64,000 nt of DNA from CAWBQO01 sp963790965 (lineage in GTDB: Bacteria > Bacteroidota > Rhodothermia > Rhodothermales > DASSAV01). The notes under the pieces were generated by a model. That model was given only the letters and a program-made list of their open reading frames with translations, had not been told where the DNA came from and did not search any database. The stretch spans positions 372,001-436,000 of the forward strand of contig CAWBQO010000003.1 of NCBI GenBank assembly GCA_963790965.1, written 5' to 3'. Below are positions 1-7,940 of the stretch, in pieces. A program made the position numbers and the translations under genes. Numbering within the stretch: the first letter of the stretch is position 1; each line of letters starts with the position of its first letter.

Positions 1-723
1 CGTGAAGCCGCAACGATCGGGCACAACATTACGCGCTTCGCCGCCCTGAATGACGGTAGGCGTGACGGTGGGAAACCCGAGCAGCGGATCTTCTCGGTCG
101 AGCACGAGCGACTGCAGGCGCAGCAGGTCGGCCGCCGCTTCAAGAATTGCGTTTGTGCCGAGGTGGGCGCGGGCCGCGTGGGCGCTCTTGCCCCTCGCCA
201 TTACGTTGAGAATGAGCAGGCCCTTCTGAGCCAGGCACGGGGCAAGCCCGGTAGGCTCGCCGACGAGCGCGGCGCTGAGGGCCGGCAGCTTCGGGCGGAG
301 AGCCTCCATGCCGTTGTAGCCGCCGCCTGTTTCTTCGCAGGCGGTCAAGGCCACAATAAGCCGCGCACCGGACGGTAGCGCATTCTCCCGATAGAGTTGA
401 AGCGCCGCCGAAAGCATGGCAGCCCCGGATGCCTTGGCATCAACGGATCCACGCCCATACAGCGCGCCGTCGTGGAGGGTCGGCGTGAAGGGATCGTAGG
501 GGTGATCGGCGGACGGGGCGACAACGTCGAGGTGGGAGTTGAAGAGCAAACAATCGTCGCCCGAACCCACCGAGATCCAGACGTTATTATCGTCGCGATT
601 GACTGACACGCCTTGCTCTTCGGCGTACGAAGCCACAAAGTCCGCAAGGTCCTTTTCCTCGCCACTCAGCGAGGGAAACGAAACCATGCGGCGGAGCAGG
701 TCTACGGGATCGAGAGGAGGCAT
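1..723 (-). CDS. argE: M20-family deacetylase, probable N-acyl-citrulline/ornithine deacetylase (3' end outside window)
   Basis: The last gene of the arginine cluster is open at the window edge; 241 N-terminal residues are visible. The frame starts at an ATG ten bases after the argB stop. Metal-site signatures of the M20 family are present: HLDVV (His64), GRGSVDAKAS (Asp95), CEETGGG (Glu130/131) and GEPTG (Glu156), with a lid-domain HAAR motif near residue 182. In the pathway that uses acyl-ornithine carbamoyltransferase, this enzyme removes the acyl group from N-acyl-citrulline to give citrulline, the substrate of ArgG. The location directly after argB and argF' supports this role. Whether the acyl group is acetyl or succinyl cannot be read here. 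Other M20 amidohydrolases look similar, so the exact substrate is inferred from context. Confidence 0.85.
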   Translation of the reverse strand, partial: MPPLDPVDLLRRMVSFPSLSGEEKDLADFVASYAEEQGVSVNRDDNNVWISVGSGDDCLLFNSHLDVVAPSADHPYDPFTPTLHDGALYGRGSVDAKASGAAMLSAALQLYRENALPSGARLIVALTACEETGGGYNGMEALRPKLPALSAALVGEPTGLAPCLAQKGLLILNVMARGKSAHAARAHLGTNAILEAAADLLRLQSLVLDREDPLLGFPTVTPTVIQGGEARNVVPDRCGFT

Positions 724-733
724 ACAGCTTGGT

Positions 734-1525
734 TCAGGTGCCGAGAAGAATGCGTGTACCGCCGTCGGTCCGGCCGAGATCGCCGGGCGAGACGATCCGA
801 ACGTGCGGGATACCGGCGCGGCAGGCGTTCAGGCCAACTTCCATCTTAACGCGCATCCCGCCGCTGATCCAACCTTCGTCGACCCCTTGCTTGAACTGCG
901 ACTCCGTGCAATCGGAGAGGACCGTCTCGGCATCGCCGGGATCAAGGCGGATGCCGCCCATCTCTGTAACGAGCAGAAACTGCTGCGCCCCGACGGATTC
1001 CGCCAGTACGCAGGCGACCGTGTCCGCATTGATGTTGTACAGCGCGCCGTCATTACCAACGCCGAGCGGCGCGACGATGGGCAGCAATTCGGCGGCGAGC
1101 AGGGTATGCAGGAGGGACGTGTCAGTCTGCAGAACGTCCCCAACCAGGCCAAAGTCAACCGTTTCCCCGTCCACCTCCCGCGGAGGTCGTCGCGCCGCTC
1201 GGATCATGCCCGCATCGGCACCGCTCAAGCCGACACCCGGCATCCCGTTCGCGATTGCCTGCGCAACGAGGCGGCTGTTCAGTTCGCCGCGGGTCGTCCA
1301 CAGAAGAATCTGGAGGTCGAGTTCGGTCGTGACGCGCCTGCCCTGAACGACGCGCGGCTCGTGGCCGAGGCTGCGAGCAACCCGGGTCGCCTGTGGTCCG
1401 CCGCCATGGACGAGGATCACGCGCTGCGTCCCTCTCATCCTCTCGACGGCAGTCCAGAGCGGACTGAGAAGCGCGGGGCTTTCGAGCAGCGCGCCGCCAA
1501 TCTTGATTAGTGTGGTCGAGGGCAT
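734..1525 (-). CDS. argB: Acetylglutamate kinase family (N-acyl-glutamate kinase)
   Basis: A 263-residue amino acid kinase that phosphorylates the gamma-carboxylate of N-acylglutamate, the second step of arginine synthesis. Visible motifs are the N-terminal KIGGALLE (Lys8, phosphate binding), HGGGPQ near residue 40, a substrate region around GVGLSGADAG and the NINADTVA stretch near residue 170. Length is typical for the short, N-extension-free ArgB type, which is usually arginine-insensitive; feedback control may therefore lie in transcription (see the attenuator upstream of argG). It sits between argF' and the M20 deacetylase gene on the same strand. The 172-bp gap to argF' is filled mostly by a repeat element. 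Confidence 0.93.
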   Translation of the reverse strand: MPSTTLIKIGGALLESPALLSPLWTAVERMRGTQRVILVHGGGPQATRVARSLGHEPRVVQGRRVTTELDLQILLWTTRGELNSRLVAQAIANGMPGVGLSGADAGMIRAARRPPREVDGETVDFGLVGDVLQTDTSLLHTLLAAELLPIVAPLGVGNDGALYNINADTVACVLAESVGAQQFLLVTEMGGIRLDPGDAETVLSDCTESQFKQGVDEGWISGGMRVKMEVGLNACRAGIPHVRIVSPGDLGRTDGGTRILLGT

Positions 1526-1533
1526 CAGGAGCC

Positions 1534-1655
1534 TGTTGATTTACTTTCGACGGGGTGCATCTCAGATTGCCGGGCCTATGTGCGTGGCTGGAATGCTGCC
1601 TAACGCCCCTTTGCCTACCTTCAACGGGCGGGTTGCGCCGGTACTTCGGTCCACG
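1534..1655 (+). repeat. Interspersed repeat, copy A (plus orientation)
   Basis: About 120 bp that aligns along its whole length with copy C at 43908-44028. Shared blocks are gttgatYtactttcg at the start, gctaac/cctaac near the middle, and ggttgcg followed by ggtactt at the end. It fills the gap between argF' and argB. No ORF is carried. Copy B on the other side of argF' lies in the opposite orientation. Confidence 0.7.
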
Positions 1656-1697
1656 CTATCCTATAGATACATCGCATTCTGTCCGTTCGACAGCCGC

Positions 1698-2717
1698 TTA
1701 GGCGAGGTCCCAGACGTGTTCAAGAATAGCTTTCTGCGCGTGTAGCCGGAACTCGGCCTGGAGCAAGTGAATGGAGGCAGCACCATCGATCACGGCATCA
1801 TCCACGACGACATTGCGGCGAACGGGAAGGCAGTGCATGAACGCGCCGTCGTTCGTCTTCGTCATCAGGTCGGGCGTGATGCGCCACTGGCGAAGGTTCT
1901 GGCGAAGCTCCGCCTCTCCCGCGGGATCGGCGTAGACCATCGGTCCGCCCCATGCCTTGGCATAAATAACGTGGGCACCGTCCGCGGCCGCTTCCCGGTC
2001 GGTCGTCTCGACGACCTCCGTACCACGTTCCGCAGCGTACCGGCGGGCCATTTTCATGACAGATACGTCCAGCGCATGACTCTCCGGGCGGGCAACCGTG
2101 ACGTTCATCCCGAGCCGGGCGGCCATGAGAAGCGCCGAGTTGGGCACCGCCATCGGCAGCGCCCTCGGATGATAGGCCCAGGAGAGGACAAACTTCTTGC
2201 CCTGCACATCGCCGCCAAAGTGGGACATGAGCGTTGCGGCATCGCCAAGGGCCTGGCACGGATGAAAGAACGCCGACTCGAGGTTCACGACCGGCACGTC
2301 GGATGCCGCCGCGAAGGTGTGGAGCAGCCGATCTCCGCGGTCGGCTTCGAAGTCGGTCGACGACGCAAACACCCGAACGCCGATGCCGTCGTAGTAGCGA
2401 GACATGACGCCCACGGCCTCCTTTATGTGCTCGGCGGCGTCGCCGGTCATCACTACGCCATCTTTCCATTCGAATCCCCACGTGCCCTGTCCGGCATTCA
2501 GCGTGGTCACGTGCGCGCCAAGCTGCGCGCCGGCAAGCTCCATCGACGTGCGGGTGCGCAGGGAGGGATTGAAGAACATAAGCAACAAACTCCGCCCTTT
2601 CGCCGAGTCGTTCCATGCTCGGCGGTGGCGGTAATGGTGCAGCGCACGCTGAACCCGGTCGTTCCAGAGAGCGTCCGGTTCAAGATGCCATTCAAGCAGA
2701 TGTGGAGGGGTGGACAC
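1698..2717 (-). CDS. argF': N-acyl-ornithine carbamoyltransferase (acetyl or, more likely, succinyl specific)
   Basis: A 339-residue transcarbamylase. Carbamoyl-phosphate motif SLRTRTS (residues 52-58), FFHPCQALGD and HCLPVRRN are all present. It transfers carbamoyl from carbamoyl phosphate to an N-acylated ornithine, bypassing free ornithine. The alignment I recall with the Xanthomonas campestris enzyme (TEEH, Glu92) and the Bacteroides fragilis enzyme (KPEH, Pro90) places Ala95 of this protein (motif DAAEH, codon at 2433-2435) at the specificity residue. Published E92A, E92P, E92S and E92V mutants of the acetyl enzyme were reported to become succinyl-ornithine specific. The lysine after HCLPLRRNV that is carboxylated in the acetyl enzyme is Val here, again as in the succinyl type. 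The gene is bracketed by inverted repeat copies. Confidence 0.92.
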   Translation of the reverse strand: MSTPPHLLEWHLEPDALWNDRVQRALHHYRHRRAWNDSAKGRSLLLMFFNPSLRTRTSMELAGAQLGAHVTTLNAGQGTWGFEWKDGVVMTGDAAEHIKEAVGVMSRYYDGIGVRVFASSTDFEADRGDRLLHTFAAASDVPVVNLESAFFHPCQALGDAATLMSHFGGDVQGKKFVLSWAYHPRALPMAVPNSALLMAARLGMNVTVARPESHALDVSVMKMARRYAAERGTEVVETTDREAAADGAHVIYAKAWGGPMVYADPAGEAELRQNLRQWRITPDLMTKTNDGAFMHCLPVRRNVVVDDAVIDGAASIHLLQAEFRLHAQKAILEHVWDLA

Positions 2718-2950
2718 GGTTATGATGATGTTGGTGGAGGTGGGGGAAGGGGAAGACCTGCGCCGATGCTACTGGGTGATGGTGGACGAGTTGCCCTACA
2801 ACATGACGAGGCACCGTGCACGGCCGAAGGTTCGCAGCACTCGAGTCATGCGCACCCTGCAATCAACGTTTCATATCGCCCGCGACTTCAAATCAGGTGT
2901 CTATTAAAAGGCCGCTGAAATAATAAAGAGCGCGGTATACAACTGAAAAT

Positions 2951-3055
2951 ACCGACCAAAGTACCGACGCAACCTCCCCCTTGAGCGGGATTCCAGGAGG
3001 TGTCAGGCAGGATTGCAGTCACCTAAATCGCCCAGTAAGTACGAAAGGTGTTCAT
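2951..3055 (-). repeat. Interspersed repeat, copy B (minus orientation)
   Basis: Read on the minus strand it matches copy C strongly: the block ttaggtgactg, then a match to ggaatccc and gctcaagggggaggttgcg, then ggtacttt. It lacks about 20 bp near its 5' end compared with A and C. It lies in the 359-bp gap between argD and argF'. The rest of that gap (2718-2950) shows no recognisable gene or RNA; on the minus strand it is the untranslated lead into argF'. Copies A and B face each other across argF'. Confidence 0.7.
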
Positions 3056-3076
3056 CCACGGTAATTTAAGAGCATG

Positions 3077-4270
3077 TTAACCGACGACCTGCTGAAAGGC
3101 GGACAGGAACACGCCAACTTCTTTTTCCGACGTGTTTAGCGGCGGCATGAGACGGATGACGTTCGGGTGCCCCGCAGATCCAGCAAGAACGCCCTGCTCA
3201 CGAAGCGCCGAGATGACCGGCTTAGCGGGTTCGTTCAACTCCAATCCGATGAGACAGCCTCTGCCCCGCACCTCCTTAACGTGCGGCAAGACGCCCTCAC
3301 GAATTCGACTGAATACCATTTGAGCGCGGTCCATCAGGCCCTCCGACGCGATGGTGGAAAGCGTGGCGGCGACGGCGGCCATCGCGACCATTCCTCCGCC
3401 GAAGGTCGTGCCTTGATCGCCGGGCTTGACCGAAGCGGCAATGCTATCGGAGGCGAGCACGGCACCCACGGGAATGCCGGAGCCGAGGCTTTTCGCCAGT
3501 GTGATCAGGTCAGGATGCACTCCGAGTTGCTGCGAGATGGAGAACGTCCCGGTTCGACCGACGCCTGTTTGCACCTCGTCGAACAGCAGCAGTACGCCGT
3601 TCTCGTCGCACAGGCTGCGAAGTTCCTGAAAGTAGGCAGCCGGTGCCTCTGTAATCCCAGCCATGCTTTGAATAGGCTCGAGGATCACGGCCGCCACATC
3701 CTTTCGCTCCGCGAGAACTCGGGCGACGGCCCCGGCATCGCCGAAGGGAACGAAGGTCGTCTCCGGCAGCACGGATCGGTAGGGAGCGCGGTATTTCTCT
3801 TCCGCCGTCACGGCGAGGCTGCCGAGCGTGCGACCGTGGAAGCCGTCCTCCATCGCGATGACGTGCGGTTTGCCCGTAAAGGCGCGGGCCAGCTTTAAGG
3901 CGGTCTCGTTAGACTCGGTGCCCGAGTTGCAGAAAAAGACGTGGCGCAACCCCTCGGGAGCCATTGTTGCCAGAACCATCCCGGCGCGGGCACGAACCGG
4001 CGAATAGACGACGTTCGAGTAGAACATCAAACGCCCGACTTGCTCCCGCACCGCTTGCACGACAGCGGGCGGACAGTGGCCGAGCGGAAGGACGCAGTGG
4101 CCGCCGTAGAAATCGAGGTACGGCTTGCCGTCGGCGTCCCAAACGTAGCTGCCCTGGCCGCGCACGAGCGCAATAGGCATCTTCGCGTAGGTCGGGATCT
4201 CGTAGAGGTCCTCCATGCGGATGACTTCGTCGGTCGAAAGCGGCGTGGGGTATTCGGGGGAATCGTGCAT
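3077..4270 (-). CDS. argD: Acetylornithine (acyl-ornithine) aminotransferase, class III
   Basis: A 397-residue PLP enzyme making N-acyl-ornithine from N-acyl-glutamate semialdehyde with glutamate as amino donor. Class III features are present: FFCNSGTESNE (phosphate-contacting), FHGRTLGSL, LLFDEVQTGVGRTG (cofactor aspartate) and LAKSLGSGIPVG with the Schiff-base lysine, then TTFGGG. The start codon overlaps the argC stop by one base (TGATG), indicating translational coupling. Related class III enzymes act on other omega-amino substrates, but the placement between argC and argF' settles the role. Confidence 0.93.
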   Translation of the reverse strand: MHDSPEYPTPLSTDEVIRMEDLYEIPTYAKMPIALVRGQGSYVWDADGKPYLDFYGGHCVLPLGHCPPAVVQAVREQVGRLMFYSNVVYSPVRARAGMVLATMAPEGLRHVFFCNSGTESNETALKLARAFTGKPHVIAMEDGFHGRTLGSLAVTAEEKYRAPYRSVLPETTFVPFGDAGAVARVLAERKDVAAVILEPIQSMAGITEAPAAYFQELRSLCDENGVLLLFDEVQTGVGRTGTFSISQQLGVHPDLITLAKSLGSGIPVGAVLASDSIAASVKPGDQGTTFGGGMVAMAAVAATLSTIASEGLMDRAQMVFSRIREGVLPHVKEVRGRGCLIGLELNEPAKPVISALREQGVLAGSAGHPNVIRLMPPLNTSEKEVGVFLSAFQQVVG

Positions 4271-5313
4271 CAGGCGAGTTCGAGAAAGGGAGCGGAAGCG
4301 GGCAGAAGACCCGCTGTTTCCGGGAGACCGGCTACAAGGTTCATGTTCTGAACGGCTTGGGCGGCTGCGCCTTTGAGCAGGTTGTCGAGCGCAAAACCCA
4401 CCACGAGCGCATCATCTTTCACCACCCAGCCGATGTCGCAAAACGGCGTTCCAACAGACGCGCGCATCTCCGGCAGTTCGCCGGGCGTCAGGCGTAGGAA
4501 GGGTGCGTTGCGATAAGCATCCTCAAACCAGGACCGGACGGCCTCCTCCGTCGGCGGTACCGGCAGTTGCAGATGTGCAGTTCCCCAGATGCCGCGCGTC
4601 CATGGACCCGAGACAGGCACAAAGTCGATGCGTCCACGGTCGCCAATGAGCTGCCGAACCTCCGGCAGATGCTGATGGCTCAGCACTTTGTACGCCCGAA
4701 CGTTGCCGTCGCGTGTGGGGAAGTGGGTCGTTTCCTTCGGCCGCGTCCCTGAGCCTGACGCTCCGGTGAGCGCGGTTACGAAAGCGTGAAAGCCGGGTGC
4801 TCGTAACGCGACTGGCCACAGGCTCAGCGCGAGACCCGTTGCAAAACAACCGGGATTGGCCACGAACCGCGTCCCTGCCGGATAGGGCGCGCGAACTTCC
4901 GGAAGTCCGTACACGAAAGCCCCGAGTCGCTCGGGGGCCGGATGGTCGAACCCGAACCACTCCGGATAAATGGCGGCGTCGACGAAACGGAAGTCGGCGC
5001 TCAGGTCGATGATGATGCCTTTGTACGAGGCGTCGAGCAGCGTTTTGACAGCCGCTGCGCCCATTCCGTGTTCGGCCGTGATGAACACGACGTCGGACGA
5101 GGACACATCGCTATCGTCGGGGGCGAAAAGAAGATCGGTCTGACCGCGCAAATGCACGTGGGCTTTCCAGATCGGATTACCGGCGAAGGCGCGGCTGGTG
5201 ACGGTCTGGAGCGACACCGACGGATGCCGGAGGAGCAGTGTAACGAGTTCGCTGCCCGCGTACCCAGCGCCATGCAGCACGGCGACTTTCAGGCGTTCAT
5301 CAGCTTGTATCAT
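4270..5313 (-). CDS. argC: N-acetyl-gamma-glutamyl-phosphate reductase family
   Basis: The protein reduces N-acyl-glutamyl phosphate to the semialdehyde with NADPH. It starts with a Rossmann motif, VAVLHGAGYAGSELV, and carries the catalytic-cysteine motif ANPGCFATG. I chose the ATG at 5313, which places the glycine-rich loop about ten residues in. An upstream in-frame ATG at 5355 would overlap the preceding gene by 17 bases and add an unlikely 14-residue tail. Length from 5313 is 347 residues, normal for the family. The start lies 25 bases after the stop of the DUF1611 gene, and the end overlaps argD by one base, so the three are probably co-translated. Confidence 0.92.
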   Translation of the reverse strand: MIQADERLKVAVLHGAGYAGSELVTLLLRHPSVSLQTVTSRAFAGNPIWKAHVHLRGQTDLLFAPDDSDVSSSDVVFITAEHGMGAAAVKTLLDASYKGIIIDLSADFRFVDAAIYPEWFGFDHPAPERLGAFVYGLPEVRAPYPAGTRFVANPGCFATGLALSLWPVALRAPGFHAFVTALTGASGSGTRPKETTHFPTRDGNVRAYKVLSHQHLPEVRQLIGDRGRIDFVPVSGPWTRGIWGTAHLQLPVPPTEEAVRSWFEDAYRNAPFLRLTPGELPEMRASVGTPFCDIGWVVKDDALVVGFALDNLLKGAAAQAVQNMNLVAGLPETAGLLPASAPFLELA

Positions 5314-5338
5314 GATCGAGCCGTGATTATGAGTGGCA

Positions 5339-6421
5339 TTAACCGACTGCGGCAAGCGGGTATCCCCCTTGCGCTATCTGACGGCCCGAAGCACGCCCGA
5401 GCGCCTCGGCGACGGCACCGCCGAGTGCTTCGGCATCCTGCAGCGCATTAAACGCTGCCGTGCCAAAGGCATTGCGAAGATACTGCTTTCCAACCTGGTT
5501 GTCCGTGACCGGCCCGGTGAACGCAGTTATGGACGTGCGGTACCGCTCGCGGAAAGTGCGGTCCGCGGCCCAGGCCCCTGCAAGGTCCGTGGCGGCGAGA
5601 ACGTGGGCAGCGGTAAACCCTTGCAGTTCACGGTCGAGCAGCAGTTCGTCCACCCCGTAGTGCCCGATGAACCCGTCCCCGAGTTCGAGCACGATGGCGT
5701 CCGGTGCGAAGGCGTTGAGGTGCTGCACGATCGCCTTGGCGACCGGGGCCATGCTCTTCCCGGTTGAGCACACGACGCCGGCATCGGTGAAGGTGGCACT
5801 GGCGACGGCACCGTTCTCGCGCATGACCCGAACATCGCGCATGAGCGAGGCACCGGTGAGCTTTGCCGCCGCAACGCGTAATCCTCTTGCGGTAAGTGCG
5901 CGCACGATCTGCCCGGCGGCGTACGTCTTGCCGGTGTTCATGGACGTGCCACTGACCATTACCAGCGGCGCAGATTCCACCAACTCGAACACGGGTTCGA
6001 GCGCGTGATCGGCAAGACGTACATGGCGCATCTCGCCTCGCGTCTCTCTCACTACGGCACCAAGCACTTCCACGCGAAGGGCAGGGCCGAGATCGGGGTG
6101 GTCAGACGTACAGTGCCCGATGATACCGCCCATGTTGAGGACGTGCAGCGTGTCGCCGACTTCAATATGCCGGGGTATGCGGCCGCTGTAGCCTTTGAGT
6201 GCCTGCCGTTCGCCGAGCGCTCCGACGAGCAAATCGCCCTCGTGGATGGTCACGAACGCACCGTCGGTCGTTTCGAGCTGATTGTAGACGGTCTTCTCAT
6301 CGAGTGCGCGAACGGCGACGCAGTACCCTTCCGCCGCGACGATGTAGGGCGAGACTTCCAGCGAATGCATCAGCCTGCAAGGGCCGGTGCTCGATGCGAT
6401 TCGATCAACCGAGAGTTCCAT
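5339..6421 (-). CDS. DUF1611-like P-loop protein inside the arginine operon
   Basis: A 360-residue protein with a central nucleotide-binding loop, VSGTSMNTGKTYAA, resembling the dethiobiotin-synthetase-like P-loop of the DUF1611 family. After it come AAAKLTGASL and an acidic segment, IVLELGDGFIGHYGVDELL. The N-terminal ~140 residues form a separate domain of unclear type. The role is not known to me. It lies between argG and argC with gaps of 36 and 25 bases, so it is almost surely co-transcribed with arginine genes. No acyl-glutamate synthase (argA/argJ) is visible in this window; a link to that missing first step is only a guess from location. No signal peptide or membrane segment is seen. 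Confidence 0.7.
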   Translation of the reverse strand: MELSVDRIASSTGPCRLMHSLEVSPYIVAAEGYCVAVRALDEKTVYNQLETTDGAFVTIHEGDLLVGALGERQALKGYSGRIPRHIEVGDTLHVLNMGGIIGHCTSDHPDLGPALRVEVLGAVVRETRGEMRHVRLADHALEPVFELVESAPLVMVSGTSMNTGKTYAAGQIVRALTARGLRVAAAKLTGASLMRDVRVMRENGAVASATFTDAGVVCSTGKSMAPVAKAIVQHLNAFAPDAIVLELGDGFIGHYGVDELLLDRELQGFTAAHVLAATDLAGAWAADRTFRERYRTSITAFTGPVTDNQVGKQYLRNAFGTAAFNALQDAEALGGAVAEALGRASGRQIAQGGYPLAAVG

Positions 6422-6457
6422 AAATGGTTGAAAACTAAAGAACGGAGGTGCGAGTGG

Positions 6458-7654
6458 CTACTGGTCGGCGCGCGCGGCGGCGGCGAGGATTCCCTGCAAT
6501 CCGTAGATCTGCGTGAATCCTTCGGCATCGCGGCCGCTCCAGAGCGCGTTCTCCTCGCCGTAGGTGGCAACGCCCGTGTTGAACATGGAAAAAGGACTTT
6601 TGCAGCCGAGTACGCTTGCACTGCCTTTATAGAGCTGAACGGTCACCTCGCCCGTCACGACCTTCTGCGACGAGTCGATGAAGGCTTCCATGTCCCGCAT
6701 CACCGGATCGAAGTACTGACCCTCGTGCAGCAACATGCCGTAAAAGTCGGCGAGGTGGTCCTTTTGATGACGCTGCCAGCGCGTAAGCGTGATCTTCTCC
6801 AGCTCGCGGTGCGCCGGAATGAGGATCGCGGCGGCGGGTGCTTCAAAGCCGATCCGGCCTTTGATGCCGAGGATCGTGTCGCCCACGTGCAACCCGCGTC
6901 CGACGCCGTGCTCCGCGCCCGTGGCATTGAGCTTTTCAATAATCGCTACGGGGTCCATTCGCTCGCTGTCAACGGCCGTGGGAATGCCCTTGTCGAATGA
7001 AATCGTCAAGCACAACGGCTCGTCGGGCGCGTTCCGGGGCGAGACGGTGTCGGGGTAGGCGTCGTCCGGAAGGGGCGTATCCGTCGTGTGCGTCTCCTTG
7101 CCGCCGATTGTGGTGCCCCACATACCCCGGTTAATGGAGTACGTCGTGCTCTTTGCCGCCACGGGGAAGCCGCGTTCCTCGAGAAACCGCGTCGTGTCCT
7201 CCCGGCTCAGGCCGAGGGTACGGATGGGCGTAATAACGTCAAGATCGCGCGCGAGCAGCCGGAGGGCAACGTCGAATCGCACCTGATCGTTACCTGCACC
7301 CGTCGAGCCATGTGCAATGGCGCGCGCGCCGAGCCGACGCGCTTCCTCGACAACCTTTTGGGCCTGCGTAACGCGCTCCGGACCCACGCAGAGCGGATAG
7401 ACGCCTCCCCGAAGCACGTTTCCCTTGATCAGATACGAAAGGTGGTCCCGGAACAGATCGGCGCGGCCGTCAACGGCGTAATGGGCCGTGGCCCCAAGCT
7501 GGAGCGCCCGCGCTTCGATGCGCTGGAGTTCCTCTCGGGAAACGCCGCCGGTGTTGACGATGATGGTGTAGACCGATTCATGGTACGTCTCGATGAGGTG
7601 GGGAACGCAGAACGAGGTGTCGAGGCCGCCGCTGAACGCCAGAACGATAGACAT
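6458..7654 (-). CDS. argG: Argininosuccinate synthase
   Basis: A 398-residue enzyme condensing citrulline with aspartate at the cost of ATP to AMP and pyrophosphate. The N-terminal PP-loop AFSGGLDTS is intact, as are GSTGAGNDQVRF and the SINRGMWG segment. It is the first structural gene of the minus-strand arginine operon and starts 35 bases after an intrinsic terminator hairpin, the position expected for an attenuator. No clear Shine-Dalgarno precedes the ATG. argH is not in the window and may follow the M20 gene outside it. Confidence 0.95.
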   Translation of the reverse strand: MSIVLAFSGGLDTSFCVPHLIETYHESVYTIIVNTGGVSREELQRIEARALQLGATAHYAVDGRADLFRDHLSYLIKGNVLRGGVYPLCVGPERVTQAQKVVEEARRLGARAIAHGSTGAGNDQVRFDVALRLLARDLDVITPIRTLGLSREDTTRFLEERGFPVAAKSTTYSINRGMWGTTIGGKETHTTDTPLPDDAYPDTVSPRNAPDEPLCLTISFDKGIPTAVDSERMDPVAIIEKLNATGAEHGVGRGLHVGDTILGIKGRIGFEAPAAAILIPAHRELEKITLTRWQRHQKDHLADFYGMLLHEGQYFDPVMRDMEAFIDSSQKVVTGEVTVQLYKGSASVLGCKSPFSMFNTGVATYGEENALWSGRDAEGFTQIYGLQGILAAAARADQ

Positions 7655-7689
7655 GGGACGGTGGAAGCGAAAGGTGCGAAAAAGGACAA

Positions 7690-7723
7690 AAGAAAAGGCG
7701 CTGTTCCATCGGAATCAGCGCCT
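7690..7723 (-). terminator. Intrinsic terminator in the argG leader (attenuator)
   Basis: On the minus strand the arms AGGCGCTG and CAGCGCCT (7716-7723 and 7696-7703) pair perfectly. The inner arms TTCC/GGAA extend the stem to about 12 bp with one bulged base. The stem is followed by TTTTCTTTTG. It ends 35 bases before the argG ATG and lies just downstream of the arginine-rich leader ORF, so it would stop transcription before the operon unless disrupted. Confidence 0.8.
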
Positions 7724-7756
7724 CAACTCTCAGTAACGATGCACGGCAATGCGTGC

Positions 7757-7855
7757 CTAAACAAACTTCGAGTCCATGCCGATCCGCGCCGCAGGCGACG
7801 TGCTACGTCGGAGGCGTCGGTCGAGCCGGATGCTATGTCGAAGGATTGTTTTCAA
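7757..7855 (-). CDS. argL: Arginine-rich leader peptide of the arginine operon (predicted)
   Basis: A 32-codon reading frame starting with TTG (then AAA ACA ATC, reading MKTIL) and ending with TAG. It encodes seven arginines, four of them in the cluster RLDRRLRR (residues 10-17), using codons CGG, CGA, CGC, CGA and CGT. It sits between a good promoter and the terminator hairpin just before argG. That is the order of a classic amino-acid operon leader, in which ribosome stalling on arginine codons would prevent terminator formation. CGCCT just after the Arg cluster (7793-7797) can pair with AGGCG of the terminator 5' arm, a possible antiterminator. Weak points are the TTG start and the very short 5' leader, which leaves no room for a ribosome-binding site. 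The symbol is mine, by analogy with trpL and hisL. Confidence 0.6.
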   Translation of the reverse strand: MKTILRHSIRLDRRLRRSTSPAARIGMDSKFV

Positions 7856-7865
7856 AGTTGACGTG

Positions 7866-7895
7866 ATTATACGACGCCTCCCATAAATAAAGCAA
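7866..7895 (-). promoter_or_regulatory. Sigma-70-like promoter of the arginine operon
   Basis: On the minus strand, TTGCTT (7890-7895) and a perfect TATAAT (7866-7871) are separated by 18 bp. The predicted start, near 7859, is about four bases before the leader ORF and about 205 bases before argG. Confidence 0.6.
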
Positions 7896-7940
7896 GGGCT
7901 TGGAGGCTTCCCGCCTCATATTGCTATCCGAAAGCGCTTT

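Noticed and set aside
539..1510. A 323-codon open frame on the plus strand across argB
   Set aside because: It is the antisense of argB, lacks any family motif, and such long antisense frames are expected in GC-rich coding DNA.
1767..2918. A 383-codon open frame on the plus strand across argF'
   Set aside because: Antisense shadow of argF' with no domain character.
7741..7845. A second Arg-rich reading frame in the arg leader (VARRLRRG)
   Set aside because: It has no ATG, GTG or TTG after the in-frame stop near the transcript start; the frame beginning with TTG at 7855 is better.
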